A stretch of 64,000 bases of DNA from Dermatemys mawii (GCA_007922305.1 ML677365.1:13539931-13603930); one strand, 5' to 3'. Shown: positions 49,936-63,805, counted from the stretch's first letter. Numbers and translations are program-made. The notes: generated by a model not told the origin, from the sequence alone.

Positions 49936-50380
49936 AGCCCTTAGCCAGGGCACGCACCTGAGATGTGGGAGACTTGGATTCTTCAGAGCAGGGACATGAA
50001 CTCAGGTCTCCATGCGAGGGCCCTAAGCACCAGGCTGTGGGGTATGCTGGGGCAGGTCTCGCTCTGTCTCTCCTGTTGAAGCTGTTCCGCTTGGTATAAA
50101 TAATTAAATAGTCAGTGGAGCAGGCACTTGAAGAGGACACTTCCACAGCCCAGGGGAGCCTCTAACCACTGGACTATAGAGTCAGTCTCTTGCTGTCTTT
50201 TTTTCAATGTTTGTTAATTTGTAGAACATTCATCAAGAGAGTTAGAACGAGCCCCCTGAGAACCAAGAGCCTGCTGTTTAGAGCCCTCTCCTGGAATGTG
50301 GGTGCTGTGAGTTCAAGTCAGGCAGAGGGTTTCCCACATCCCAGGTGAGTGCTCTGGGCTATTGGGTGTTCTGGATACAT
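49936..50380. repeat. Two copies of the palindromic dispersed repeat
   Basis: Copy 1 has cacctgagatgtgggagac and aactcaggtctcc. Copy 2 (from about 50250) has agccctctcctggaatgtgg and ttcccacatcccaggtgag. Each is partly self-complementary. Confidence 0.45.
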
Positions 50381-52722
50381 GAAAAATTTCCGGCCTCACC
50401 CCCAGCTATCTTTCACCCAAGGCTCAAGCCGGTGCTGTAAGAACAGGATCAGGTCCAACAGGCAAAATAGGTAGGGGAGACATTTAGTTTGAGAATCCTG
50501 CTGGAGCTTTTGTATTCACTGTGAGGCAGTGTTAGGACTTGGGCAGCTTTGTGTGTGCCTGCATCTGAGCTGTGGTTTTCAGAATGTCATTGACGCCTAA
50601 ATGTTGGATTTAAGTGCCTGAAGAGGCCATTATTGCCTTTTTGTGAATCTAGCCATAAACAACCCTGATCTTAGGGTATGATGTGGTTGCTTTACATTGC
50701 ACTCCTGGCAGATATGGGGCATAACCAGCTAGAGGAAGACTGCCCCATCGCAGAGGGATCCTACAATGTCATAGAGGTAGTATTGATATTCCTATGAAAC
50801 CACCCCTACCTATTATCAGTTGAAAAGTCATGACCAGAAGAAAAGGGGCGTGTCTGGGATACCGCATGAGTCTCTGGTGTCTAGCAAGTATGGCTGCCTT
50901 GTTGGGCCACTGGCAGCTACAGTAATGTAGAAACAGGCTTCAAACAGTCTACGTTATGCTGCAGAACCAGCACAGCAAAACATGCAATCTGTATTGGTGT
51001 AAATAATTGAACAAGATGAAGGAAAGTGAAGAATCCAAGGTATGAAATCTCTTGGGGATCTCTCTCTCATCAGTATACGCGCTACCTTTGTGCTGTGCAA
51101 TGTTGTTAGCAGTTGAGTTTAAAAAAAAAATCATTATGAAGGTGGGAAAGTAATAAAGATTGAAAATCCATTACTTATTGGAAAAGTGTCTCATCTAAAT
51201 TATTTTCTATTTAACTCATGTCATTGCTTTATTGTAAATATAATACTGTTTACTTTCTTCTGTACAGTGTTGCTTAGCAGACATCTATAGCTTTCAGGCA
51301 GTCCTACAACATCCATCTTGCAGGGAGGGAAAGAAAAGATTTAATTTATCTCCACTAATTATACAGCTAACCAAGAGCCTGTGTGGAAACTGAGGGCCTT
51401 ATGTTTCATATTTCAGAACTTCAGGGTTTAGTTTTGTTTTAAAGAAAGGGCATTAACAGAATACCCGAGCTATGAAAATGTAACCTGATTAAAGTGAAGT
51501 GAGCAAGTTCTAAAATTGATCAGACTTTTTAAAGGAGATTTGATGCTGCAGAATTGTTGCTTAGAAATCTATGTTCTGATTTTTCTTTTAATTAATTTGC
51601 GGAAGTGTTTGCAAAAGAGAAGTCATGTACACAACATTTCATGGAGAGAGGTGTGGTGTACCTTTGGGCTGTGTTTGGATTTTAAGGGTTTTTTTTAATC
51701 TTTGTGTTAGATCTTAAACAGCTAAATTTAAGTGGTTTTTAAAAAAGTACATTGGGCTTAGACAGTATAGCTTTTGTTATTTTCACAGAATTTTACAGAC
51801 ATTGAATATGGCTCCTCACAAAACCTTGTAAAGTTAGTAGGTTAATTTAAACTAAGTCTCCCATCTGAAAAACAGTGATAATATTATCTATTGTAGGATT
51901 TCGTATGGGTGCTCATCGTCATGGAGACTTTCAGTGTGAGACATGGGTTTAAAACCCAGGTGTGCCTGGCTCCTCAGACCACTGTCGCCTTGCCACTCTA
52001 ATAGACAGACTAGGGCTGGAGTATTCAAAGGAGCCTAAGGAAGTTTGGTGGGAACTAAGCCACGATCTCCCTTTAGTCTCCTTTAAAATTCCCTGTTTAG
52101 CAAGATAGCTGGCTCTGGAAGAGTGTGTTGAATTAGGAGCTTTGATCAAATGTATTAGGAATCTAATCGTTTGGGGAAAAATGGCAGTATAGTAGAACCT
52201 CATAGTTGCGAACACCTCGGGAATGGAGATTGTTCATAACTGAACAAAATTTAGGGTTTTTTCCCCAAAAGGTTTACAATTAAACAATTTATTTAATACA
52301 GCTTTGAAACTTTCAAATGCAGAAGGAAAATTCTGCTTTTAACCATTTGAATTTAAATGAAAAATCCACAGAAACAGTTTCCTTACCTTGACAAATCTTT
52401 TTTTTAACTTTATTTTTTTAGTAGTTTACATTTAGCACAATACTGTACTGTATTTGGTGAGGAGTTTGGGGTTTTTTTGGTCTCTGCTGCTACCTGATTG
52501 TGTACTTTCGGTTCCAGTGGTTGATCAGTCAGCTCGTAACTCTGAGGTTCTATTGTACTTCCTGTTGAGCAGATACATCTGATCTTCATTATGTATTACG
52601 ATTTATTAGTGTTGGGGTCACACTTAAACGCAGCCATCAGGATCAGAGACCCATTGTGCTAGGACACTGTGCAAACATATAGCTCTAGACAGTACCTGCC
52701 TTAAAGAGTTTACATGCTATAA

Positions 52723-52820
52723 ACCCAGTCCAGCAAAGACTTAGATATGTGCTTATCTGTGTGCACCATGAGTAATCCCATGGTCTTCTATTAAGCACAT
52801 GCCTAAACCTTTGCAGGATT
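52723..52820. repeat. Short hairpin repeat
   Basis: The arms cagcaaagacttagatatgt and acatgcctaaacctttgcag are inverted around a core resembling gtaatcccatgg. It is preceded by SINE-tail-like sequence (52.6-52.7 kb: ctgtgcaaacat, agtacctgccttaaagagtt). Confidence 0.5.
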
Positions 52821-53029
52821 GTGGCTCTTCTAGAAAAGTCAGGGGGAAAACCCAACGACAACGTAGAACCAGAATGTCAAAGGTAGATGGCAAGTCATTC
52901 AGCAAGTGCTGTCCTGGGTCCCTGCTCTCTGGTGGTAGGATACAAGTAATACTCTGTGACTGCAGTGGGAGTTACTCATACACTGTCATGAGAGAGTAGA
53001 GGCCCATCTGGTTTGCAATGTTCTTTGGA

Positions 53030-53655
53030 GAAGATGCAAAATTCAGAATGTCTGTCCCACAGGGAATTCCAACATTTCAACATTTGTTTTCATCCCAAAT
53101 CAGGACAAGAAATTGAAATTTTGACAAAAAAAAATTTTTGTGGGGGGAACTAAAGTACTGAAGTGTTTTGATTTGGAAATGTAGAAATGTTTCTTTTTGA
53201 CATGTATAATCCAAATGAAACTTTTTGACACTACTCAGTTGAAATGCTTTGTTTGAAGTCAGTTCAACAGTAAATTGTATTTCCCATTGTGGCATATTAC
53301 CTCGTGGGAGTTCAGGAGAGAGACAGATCCACATAGAATTATGGGAGAGGTATTTTTTCAGGGAGCTCACACAATGAGAGAGAACGGCGGCCCAAACTAC
53401 AAATCCCATAAGACAATGTGCTGAGAGGGAAATGCAGTTCAGTGTTTTATTGAACAAATCAAAACATTTTGGGTCAGTTCAACAAAACAAAATATCTGAT
53501 TCTGCTCAACTCAACCCAATCTGAAATATTTGATTTCAATTTTTCCCAATGGAAAGTCAAATTTTCAGCAAAATCAAGATTTTTCTCGTAGAAAATTTTA
53601 ATTTTGCAGAAACAGATTTTTATTTTTATTTTTATTTTATTTTTTTTTGCCAGAA
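53030..53655. repeat. AT-rich dispersed repeat, copy 3
   Basis: Contains attccaacatttcaac, gaaattttgac, aaacattttgggtcagttc and ttttcccaatggaaagtc. It abuts the CR1 that starts at 53656, and a (TTTTA)n stretch marks the border. Confidence 0.5.
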
Positions 53656-54482
53656 TGTCATAGAATCATAGAAATGTGGGGCTGTAAGGGACGTCAAGAA
53701 GTCATCCAGCCCTGTCCCCTGAGCTGGATAAAGTAAGCGCAGACCATCCTCGACAGGTGTTTCTCCAACCAGTTCTTAGAAACCTCCAATGATGTGCATT
53801 TCGAAACCTCTCTTGGAAGCCTATTCGAGAGCTTAACTATCTTTACAGTTAAAAAGTTTTTCCTAATATCTAACCTAAATCTCCCTTGCTGCAGATCAAG
53901 CCCCTTACTATCATCCTATCTTGAGGGGACACATGGAGAACAATTGATCACCATCCTCTTTTTAACAGCCCTTAATGTATTTGAAGACTTATCAGGTCCC
54001 CCATCAAGTGTCCTTTTATGAAGATTAACCATGTCCAGTTTTCTTAACCTTTCCTCATAAGTCAGGTCTTCTAAATCTTTTACCCTTTTTGTTGCTCTCC
54101 TCTGTACTCTCTCCAGTTTGTCCTCAGCTTTCCCAAAGAGTGGCACCCAGAATTAGACACAGTACTCCAGAAGAGTACTGAGAAGAGCAGGGCAATTACA
54201 TGTCTTATTTATGACACTCCTGTTAATAAACCTTCAAAATATCAGTCTTATTAGCAATTGTGTCACATTATCTCATATTCAGTTTGCGATCCACTGTAAC
54301 CCTCTGATCCTTTTCAGCAGTACTACCACCTTGCCAGTTATTCCCATTTTGTAGCTGGGCATTTGATTTTTTCCTTCCTAAGTGAAGTCCTTTGCATTTG
54401 TCTTTACTGAATTTCATCTTGTTGAATTCACACCAGTTCTCCATTCCAGTGCAAGTTTTTCTATCTGCTGTATTGTACACAA
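53656..54482 (-). mobile_element. 5'-truncated CR1-type LINE
   Basis: The inverted 3' tail (tcatagaatcatagaaatg, gacgtcaagaagtcatccag) is followed on the minus strand by reverse-transcriptase C-terminal pieces. These are ENWCEFNKMKFSKDKCKGL, STAEKDQRVTVDRKLNM and KLERVQRRATKRVKDLEDL with YEERLRKLDMVNLHKRTLDG. The pieces are in different frames. Confidence 0.9.
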
Positions 54483-54767
54483 GCTTCTAAGATAGAGGTT
54501 GCCCTGTAGTGATAAAACCTGCAGTTACAAGTTTCCTGCTCAGCACCTACCTACCATAATGGACACTCTAAAGAAACCCAGGTGAATAGATGGATATGGG
54601 GGGTCCTTAATTCAAACATACATTTGGAAAAGGTATTTGTGTGTATTCAGGGCAAGTCCATAGCTTTTAGATCCTGCCTGTCTCCTCCTGTGATTCTGGG
54701 TCTATAGCAAGGAACCAAAGCACTTGTGCCACCAGCCCTTATATTTAAATGGAGGGAGCATTCTCAG

Positions 54768-55074
54768 AGCATGTCTACACTTACCATGAATCGACACTGT
54801 GGCAATCGATGCTCTGGGGGTCCATTTAGAGGGTCTAGCAAAGACCCACTAAATCGACCGCAGATTGCTCTCCCATTGACTCTGACTCTGGTACACCACA
54901 GGAACTAGAATTAGAAGCCTAAGGTAGGTCGATGGGAGAGTTTCTCCTGTCAACCCAGCGTGGTGTAGACACCGCAATAATTCAGCCTAAGCTACGTCGA
55001 CTCCAGCTACGTTATTCACGTATGTGGAGTTGCGTAACTTAGGTTGACTTAACCCTGTAGTGTAGACCTGCCCC
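54768..55074. mobile_element. Hairpin MITE related to 44279-44573
   Basis: The ends gcatgtctacactta and, reverse-complemented, ggggcaggtctacacta are inverted. Internal motifs aagacccactaaatcgac and taggtcgatgggagag match those of the MITE at 44.3 kb in the same family. No clean target duplication was found. Confidence 0.7.
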
Positions 55075-55136
55075 CAGAGAGGGTTCTTCAAATCTGAAAG
55101 TCTCTCCCCACAATACTGATCCACCAGAGCCTAGAT

Positions 55137-55429
55137 CAAGGGTCGGCAACCTTTCAGTGGAGTGACAAGTCTTCATTTATTCTCTCTAATTTAAGGTTTC
55201 GCGTGCCAGTAATACATTTTAACGTTTTTAGAAGAGCCCTTTCTATAAGTCTCTACTATATAAATAAATAAACTATTGTTGTATGCAAAGTAAATAAGGT
55301 TTGTAAAATGTTTAAGAAATTAAAATGCAGAGCCCCGGACCAGTGGCCAGGACCCGGGCAGTGTGAGGGCCACTGAAAATCAGCTAGTGTGCCACCTTTG
55401 GCACTCATGCCATAGGTTGCCTACCCTTT
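55137..55429. mobile_element. Non-autonomous hAT element, family A copy 2
   Basis: Same family and orientation as 25785-26095. The target duplication is perfect, gcctagat at 55129-55136 and 55430-55437. It lies about 180 bases before the last NCALD coding exon. Confidence 0.92.
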
Positions 55430-55554
55430 GCCTAGATTTTGCTACTTTCAGGCAGGCTGCAAGGCCTAACCATTTTCCCATGCTTTCCTTGTAGTGACAA
55501 TTTGTAAATTTCCATATGGATCCATAGTGTTAAAGCATTGCATATGTGTTATGA

Positions 55555-55704
<150 letters not shown>

Positions 55705-58590
55705 AACAGTTCTTTGGATGAATTGTGTATCTGCTTTTTGTTTTTTTGTTTTTTTTGCCAAACAACATTCATGGTGGTGTTGCCTCTGTATGACCAATTA
55801 TGCCTTCTTTTGTGGCATCTTTTAGCTTCTTTTGTTGTGGATTAATTATAAGAATGCTGAGTGCTCTGAATAGTTTGTCCAGAACACAGACAGAATACTG
55901 TTTTCAATGGACATTGTGGTGTTAACTTGTTTAGAAGATTTGATTTTATTCAATTTGTCTGTTCTCAAAAGTAAACAACAAGAAGGAAGAAACCTTCAGC
56001 AACACATTATTGCCAGATTTTAGAATGCTGCTTTAATAGCTGAAAATTCACCCACGGGATCTGAAGCACAATAGTGGTTGAAGTGCAAAGTGTTACAACA
56101 GGTGCGGTATTTGATTTGTACAGTCTTTTTTTTTTATCCAGCAGGCACAAGTGAAACTACAAGACAGGATGAGTAAGAAGTGTTAATACAATAAACTAGC
56201 AAGTTCTAGCCTACTTCAATCTCCCTACAATGCCACGTTGTTTCAATACTATGAAAGTTTTTAAGGTGCATTGAAAAGAGCTGGGGAGGAATGATCAGCT
56301 GTTTTTTAACAGGCTTATGCTGGTTGCTTTAACATGGTTTTATCTGGAAATCAAACACAATTTATAATCCTGATTAAAACAAAAAAACAGGTGGATGTTA
56401 CAAGTTGCCATTTGGAATTAGTAAGTGTAGTTGTGTATATTGCAAACTGAGTATTGAACACAAATTTAAGGAAGATGTGTGTTGAATGAGAGATTTTCAG
56501 ATTAGTAATAAAACAGTTTCTACTGCAGGAGACTGGGAGTTGAGCTAAGAAATAATATTGTGCAACCTTAAGCAGCTGACACTGAGACATGTCCACTGTT
56601 ATGAATGTTCTTGTCTAGATTTGACTTTTCTTTCTCTCTCTCTCTCTCTCTCTCTACACATAGATAATGTGGTTCCTGTGTCTGCTTCTAAAGGTTGGAG
56701 AGCTATCTTACAAACTGTTTTAAAGCTAGAGTTGTAGAATTCATACTTCATTTACTTTAGTAGGGTTGAAAGATCTGTACTGAAACAAGGAAATGGTACA
56801 TATATATATAAAAATATGTTTTTAAAAAATTAGATGTAAGAGAAAACTGTTGAATGTTTATCTTTTCACTTCGATGCAAAAGGATTTCTGAAACTCGCTG
56901 CTGCAAAATTATTTCATTTGGTCAAAGTCACTATATTCCAAGCAGTGCGTATGTTTTGGATCTCTTAAGGAATCTGCAAGCACTGCTTTGGTAAAAAAGA
57001 TTAGCAACAGGAGGTATTATACTGACTGAGTTTGAGATAACCTGTCATTTGTTGAATCTGCTTTGTGATATGGTAGATGATATATTGCTGCAATCACTGC
57101 CCAATATCAGGAACTTGTGAGACTACTATAGTATAATCATTGTATGAGGGGCGAGGTTAATATTCTATTAAGTGACCTTGTAGACACTAAACCCCAACTA
57201 GCCTTAATTTAAAATAAACTGTGTAAAATACGTTAGGTCTACTGGTGCAAACTAGTTAAATGCTGATTAGTCATCAGGAAAAAGCAGTAGAATATATTAA
57301 CAAGTTTTTGCTGATCACTAGATAGGAGGACAAATATACAGTAATTTAAGAAGGAAAAAGATCCTTGACTTAATTCTCAATACCATTTTGCTCTGTCATG
57401 CTTAACATATGGAGCACAGTGAAAATTAATTATAGATAACATAGTTAAGAAATTCTTTCAAATTTACTATAAGTGGTAAAGCAGTCCTGAATAAAAGGTC
57501 ATCAGGTCCATTTATTTGTCTCAAAAGACCCAAAGGGCTTATCCAGAATCTATTTCAATTTAAAATGGTTATGGAAATGCCATTGATGTAATTCTTCTGC
57601 TAAATGAGCTAAAAGACTAGACAGAGTTGTGTGTGAGACAGACAGACAAAGGCACACACAAGTGCAGGTTCAGTACATAACTTTTTAAGCTTTTAGCACA
57701 GTCACTGGAAATACTACAGTGAAATCTTCTGGTAGGCAAAACCATTTCAGCCAATTTCCCATCCCTGTCTTATCCATACCACACTGGAAATACCCTGCAC
57801 AAAACAGAACCTTTAAAGCACTTGTGCTCTTCAAGATAATTTTCTGTGTTTGCCAGAAATAGATCTTAGAGAGGCCTTGGCCCTAGAAGAAATCTGCAGA
57901 GATCTCCTCATGCTGAGTCAAAGGTCAGTTCTCTCCTTATTGCCTGGAAGGTCATTTTTCATTTGGACAAATCTGGCTAGATCCTTGGTTGTTGTAAATT
58001 GCTGCATTAAGGTGAATGGGTCTACACTGATTTACACCCACTGAGGATCTGCTCCTTCATCAAACATAAGCAATCAGACCCACTGTATCAAAGCCCTTCT
58101 TTGGGTCACTTCATCACATCCACTATGTATGAAAATAAATTAGAATATAAATTTTCTTAGAAATCTGAATACACATTGAAAAATTCCAATCCCAGGTATC
58201 ATTGCAGGCTTGTGGATCAAAAGCAGACAAGCTAGAAAAACTGACATTTATTAAAGTTAAAGTAAAGTATGCAAAGTGGATAGCTCCTACAATTGATTTG
58301 TTTTTAATACAGTGAAAGCAGTTGCATGTGACTGAAACTATTAAAATTTTGCCTTTTTTAAGCAGCTGCGTTCCATCTCTTTTTTCTGTATTCTGAGAAT
58401 ACTTTGGCCCAGAACCTAGTTCCTCAATTTGGTGTTTGGCTGCTTTTTGACAGAATCAATTTGTGTATTAGTACTTTAAACTATGTGCTTGAAAATGCAA
58501 CCTGTGATATGACCCCAGGCCAGTGGAGTTGTAATTCTTTCCACTGAAATACTAGGAATGTAACCCACAGCTGCAGAGGACATAAATAAA
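55705..58590 (+). other. NCALD: NCALD 3' UTR (end uncertain)
   Basis: The sequence after the stop is AT-rich and free of recognised repeats until past 58.6 kb, unlike the repeat-dense introns. AATAAA hexamers lie at 56190, 56507, 57213, 57490, 58134 and 58585. From memory of other vertebrates, NCALD has a 3' UTR of a few kilobases, which favours one of the last two. I cannot decide between them without transcript data. A (TC)n tract lies at about 56633-56655. Confidence 0.5.
56633..56655. repeat. (TC)n microsatellite in the NCALD 3' UTR
   Basis: About eleven uninterrupted TC units. Confidence 0.95.
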
Positions 58591-59048
58591 TGGAGATATG
58601 GTTATTGTATAAACATTTACAAAATGCACAAAGATTATTCCTTATTCTTGCCTGCCTTTCACAATGTATTTTGTTTCAAAATATTAACTGTTCCTTTCTT
58701 ACTCTGCAAGTAAAAATTTTAGATATTTTTAAACTGATCAATAATTGAATTTGTTAAATGAGTATCTGCAATTTATTGGTTAGCAAAACAAACATAGTAC
58801 TGGAATACATCATTTCTTTATTGTCTTGCTAACTGTCATGATTACCTTCAGTGATCTCTCAAAAAAAGAATGACCAAAACAAAATGTCACAGCAGTGTAG
58901 CCATTTTTAAGGGAATTAATTAAAATATCTGAATCTCAGACTGTAGACTGTACAGGCAGCTTGATAACACTTACTGTAACCGTGTAGATACATTTTCAGT
59001 AATACTTGTGTATGTTTGCAGATCAGTCAAATTTACCTATCAATCAGA

Positions 59049-59251
59049 GAGGTAGCCATGTTAGTCTGGATCTGCAAAAGTGACAAACAGTCCTGTGGCA
59101 TCTTAAAGACTAACAAATGTATTGGAGCGTAAGCTTTTGTGGGCTAATCCCCAATTGCATGCATCTGATGAAGTGGGTATTAGCCCACGAAAGCTAATGC
59201 TCCAATATGTTTGTTAATCTTTAAGGTGCCACAGGACTCTTTGTCGCCTTG
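59049..59251. mobile_element. Inverted retroelement pair with hammerhead-like core
   Basis: Left arm (about 59075-59151) and right arm (about 59175-59251) are reverse complements at most positions: cagtcctgtggcatcttaaa on the left, tttaaggtgccacaggactc on the right. The right arm contains ctgatga (59165-59171), a 5-bp stem gtggg/cccac, gaaa (59189-59192), a short stem agc/gct and a following c. These are the conserved core elements of a hammerhead ribozyme, as described in Penelope-like elements. Stem I pairs poorly. Confidence 0.6.
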
Positions 59252-59979
59252 ACTGATCTGGCATCCAAAAATGTGTAGTGTTTTGTGTCTAGCATGTAGA
59301 CCTAACAACTGTAAAAGTATATAAATTAGAACTCTATTTATATGGAATTCCTAGTGAACATAAGCAGTGTTAGTGCCTTGCTGAGACCTTGCCCCTGAAG
59401 GAGAGTACCAGTCATCTGTGCATACTGACTGGTATACAGAAGCTATAGCAGCCAAGCTGTAAAGCCATTCAGTATTCATTTTACTGAGTTCTGAAGTTGG
59501 GAACTTGAAACACAGCCCCTATAAAGCCAGCTAACATACACTTTTGGGCACTCTGGGTTTGAGGGAAATGAAGCACAATCCTCTTTCATCATCTGAAACC
59601 CCATGAACCCAAAGGATTTGGAGGTTCTCTGAGACCTTCAGGTAAAATTGTAGTATACTTCCTACTAAGCTTATGACTTTTGAACATTTCTCACCATCAT
59701 TGTTGAGTTGCCTCATGTTTCATTATTTTCTGTTATACCGTTTGACCTCTACATGCTCTCATCTTTAAATATCCTAAACATTACTGTTGTTTTAGAACAA
59801 CAGTAAACTATGTAGATTACTTTAAATGGAAGATGTATAAGTGCACCTTGAAATGCCTAAGATGTACACCTGAAGACAATTATACTATGATGATCTAAGA
59901 ACATACCTGTTTCCCACACCTTTCTCAGTACATTTGTAATTGATAATGTGGTACTTGGTGAAGTTCTCTGCCTTACAAT

Positions 59980-60045
59980 GTGCAGGAGGTCCCATTAGAT
60001 GATTCCAATGGTCCCTTCCAACCTTTACAGTCTAAGACTCTCTGA
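59980..60045 (+). mobile_element. Short CR1 3' tail
   Basis: Contains attagatgattccaatggtc and ccttccaacctttacagtc, the conserved CR1 3' end, with no body. Confidence 0.5.
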
Positions 60046-60489
60046 GGTAAGCCTGAACATTCAAAGCTAATTGTGTAAGTTCTGAGATGTGTCCTAAAAC
60101 AATGCTTATCTTGTGAACTCAGGAAAAAGCACAGCAACATGAGCAGAGCAGCCCAGACAAGGTAAGGGAATCGTCAGTGGCAGAGGCCACCAGCCAGCCA
60201 TAATTCCTAGAGGTTTCATAGTGTAGCCCAGTGTACTAGCACTAGAGTAGGTTGTAGATACATTCTATGCTGGTTGAAGTGTTAACTTGAAGTTAGGGTC
60301 ATTTTTCTAATGAATCACTGTTACAGAACGACCTTTCCTACATAATTCTGCTGATTCAGTTGGTACCTGTGGTGGGTCTGTCTTTTGCCTGCAAGATGAA
60401 GTGACAGGCGCAAGACCTGCTGGAAGGAATATTTTGCCCACTGCTAAGTAGGGCTTCAAACTACAGAATAACAGATTTAATTTAATTTA

Positions 60490-60725
60490 ATTTAGATTAA
60501 ATCACAGGAAAAACTTTCTAAGTGTAAGAACAGTAGGACAATGGAACAGACACCTCAAGAGGTTGTGGAAGCTTATTCATTGGAGGTTTTCAAAAGCAGG
60601 CTGGATGGCCATCTGATTTAGATCATTTAGCCACAACAAATCCTGCATCTTTGCAGGGGATTAAACTAGATGACCCTTGTAGTCCCTTCTAACCTGAAGT
60701 ATTCTGGATCTTTCTTTATTCTGTG
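60490..60725 (+). mobile_element. CR1 3' end fragment
   Basis: The fragment runs from aggaaaaactttctaagtg through caatggaacagacacctc, ggaggttttcaaaagcagg and aaactagatgacccttgtag to ccttctaacc. It corresponds to the C-terminal tail of the CR1 reverse-transcriptase ORF plus its 3' UTR. Confidence 0.82.
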
Positions 60726-63449
60726 TTTCACTGTACGTTTATACATTATTTAACATACTTAAAGAAGGGGAAATTGGTTTTTATAGATGTTAAGGACACT
60801 GTGTAATTAGAAAAGCATAAAGAAGCTTTGCAAAGACTGGAAAAACAACGCTTAAGGACAGAGGGACAAAGGTAGGACAGTAGTTTGGAACCGTATTGTC
60901 TCTACCATCAAAACCAAGTATATTTCCAACAAGCTGCAGGATCACAGCAGGTACTTCTGAGAAGAGTGAGATAATTAGTTCTGCTTCTCTGATATTTTCC
61001 CCATTGTGCACTGGCACATGTTTGGTATATTTGTGTGTTCTTTACTAGCTCTTTTAAAGACAAAGGGCCCTGCCTTGAATATTGTGTTGTCATTTATACC
61101 TGTGTGTATACTGCTGCCAGATCAGAAATGTATAGTTCTCCATTCACTTTGCATAGCTGAAAATGGGAACCTAAGATGCAGAGCAGTGGAGAATCAAGCC
61201 CAAAGTGTGGACTCGCACTGAGATTCAATTAGGCTTGGCAGAATTTTGAAATTTTTAATATAATTTTGACTGATCAATGCTTATTTTTAATAATTTTTGT
61301 TTATCTGTTTATCTTTTGAAATTTTCACAGTTGTGGGAAATTGCGGGGTAGGTGTAGGGGGGAAGGGGGGAATCAGACAATATGAGTGGCCAGGCAATAA
61401 TTATTTAATGACAGCAGATGTTGACAGTCAAAATGTTAAAGCTTTATAACTATTAAAAACACAAATTGTCAACATCACATGTCAAAAATAGACAAAGTAA
61501 ATATCCTTAAATCAAACTCTAACAAGTTCTCAAGCAGCATTTTTCTTACTTTGCCTATCTGTAAATTTTCCTTATCAATAGAAATATAGATAGATAGATA
61601 GATAGATAGATATTTTAAATCAAATCCTTCTAAGCCTACACATTACTATGTGAAACATGGTACCTTCTAACTCAGCAGATCTGCTCCCTTGTGTCTAGTT
61701 AGAGTCAGAGCTACTGACTGCAGTGGCATAAGAAAGTTTTTTAATACTTTTTGCCTCAGAGTCCATGTCTGGAGGAGAGGTGGGTGGATTTTGTGCCTTA
61801 ATGTGCATCATCAACAGAATTGTTTGCTGTGCTTCATTTAGAACTCCAGCCAGGTTAGCAGATGTCATTAAGGGCATAACTGGAAGATAATGGCATTTCA
61901 CAGGTGTAATTTAGGGCATAATTTGGCATGCAGAACTTTGTTCCCCATCATGATACACAAGAAGGAAAGAACTCTGTTTGACTTTTGAAGGCCAGCTTTA
62001 GTTTTCAAGCTGGCCTTGAAAAAAATCTTTACTTGTAAGTTGAGAACATTTGATATACGATTATGAGGCAACAGGCATAGAACACCATGATGCCTATACA
62101 TATTGCACTTAAAGTAACCAGCTATTTTTAAAAAACAAGGGGAAAAGTGAAGAAGGTCCCACAAATCAGCATGAAATACATTCACACTCTAGAAATGAAG
62201 AACACTGCAGGAGATGTTACATATGTATTTGGGTCATTTTGAGAGGTGGATTTATGCCTTTCCACCACTCACACCCTATGACATTGTATCTGACTATAAT
62301 ATACATGACTATCTCACTGTATCTCTTCTTTCAGTGTTACTTTGGCTGGTGGTGTTGGGTTTCTAAGAATCCGTATTGTTTGAGGTGGAGATAGGTTTGG
62401 AGCTGAGGTTGGTGCCATTTTTAGAGATATAAGATGCACAAACTTTTCAGATCCCGCTCTTCCCACCTTTAATTATGAAGCAAAGTAATATCCATATAGA
62501 TTTGACGCATTTCTTTGGGAAAGCACATATTAAATTCCTTTATCCCTGCCCCAGAACATATTATTATTTAATTGTATAGTAGGGATTAAGAAATCCCCCA
62601 TAAAATGTTTAATACACAGTGAACAAGTAAATAAGAGCTCTCATATATAGTGAACAATATGAAAAGATCAGAAAATTAACAAGTATTAATTTTGCCTTTG
62701 TCCAGAGATCAAGGTTTGAATTCACTACAGGGTGGCATGACTAAAGGCCATGCAGAACCTTTGCACCACTTCAGTCCTAGTTAAGGTCTATCATTTGCCC
62801 AGCAGTGAATTTCTCCCTGTTTGGTACAGACTGAAAAACCCAGGAAAATCAACATACAAAAAATGAGAATTCTGTGTCCTCAACAAAGATTTTACTGGAG
62901 AATTTTTCAGTTCAGTTGGTTAGTTCCATATTTTGAGGTAAAGTTTTGCCCATCTTTTAGTTGTGTTCATTAACTGTGAGGTAAATGGATATTCCCCTGT
63001 CCACTCAAATGTAATCCCAAATCAGCTTCCTCAGCACAGGCACACAGAGTATTAGGCCATATTAGGCTGATCAAGTCACTAGGTTTGGGTTCTCACCTAC
63101 ATACAGTACTTAATTACCATTATCAATATGACAACTCTTCCCCTCCCAGTCAGTGAACATGAGGCACTAGCCATATGCCTTTGACATCTGGAAATGCTGG
63201 TACTGCTGCATCTCTGTGGGTCGACTTTTGTTAGGTTTGGGAGCCAGTGTTGTTGTGTGCTGCTCACCAAACTGCAATTATTATTATTAAATATTGAACA
63301 AAACTCTAATAATCTGAAACAATCTGTGGGTTAAATGTATTTTGTTTCTATTAATCTGCTGCAAATTGAAGTTAATCGGTTTTGTTAGCCATGCCTCTGG
63401 CTTATAGAGTATTGATTTTTTCAAGATAGGGACAATGTCTTCCTACATG
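60726..63449. other. No recognised gene
   Basis: Downstream flank of NCALD, AT-rich with a TAGA microsatellite. No exon of a neighbouring gene was recognised. Confidence 0.55.
61586..61612. repeat. (TAGA)n microsatellite
   Basis: Six to seven tandem TAGA units, uninterrupted. Confidence 0.95.
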
Positions 63450-63805
63450 TCAGCTAGAGCTGGAGAAAATTTTTCCTCAGAAACTTTTCCCACTGAAAAA
63501 TGCAGATTTAGATTGACTGAAACATTTCATTGATTTGTGCCAAACTGTTTCAGTCAAAAAACACAAGCAAAATTCTGAAAAAATCTAAATGTTATGTTTA
63601 ACATTTTTAAAACAAAACATTTGGATTTTTCAGTGTAAAGTGCCTTTTCGTTTTGACACTACAATTTCATTAATCCTTTTTTTTTTAAAAAAAAAAAAAA
63701 CCTCAAAGCAAAACAAAACAGCTTTTTTGAGCCAAACCAATTTTTTTTTTCAGTTCAGACAACAAACAGAAAAAACCTCAGCTAGTAGTACAGTTCTAGT
63801 GTCAG
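63450..63805. repeat. AT-rich dispersed repeat, copy 4
   Basis: Opens agctagagctggagaaaatt and contains gactgaaacatttcattg, ttttcagtgtaaagtgcc and a poly(T)/poly(A) junction at about 63678-63700. Confidence 0.5.
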
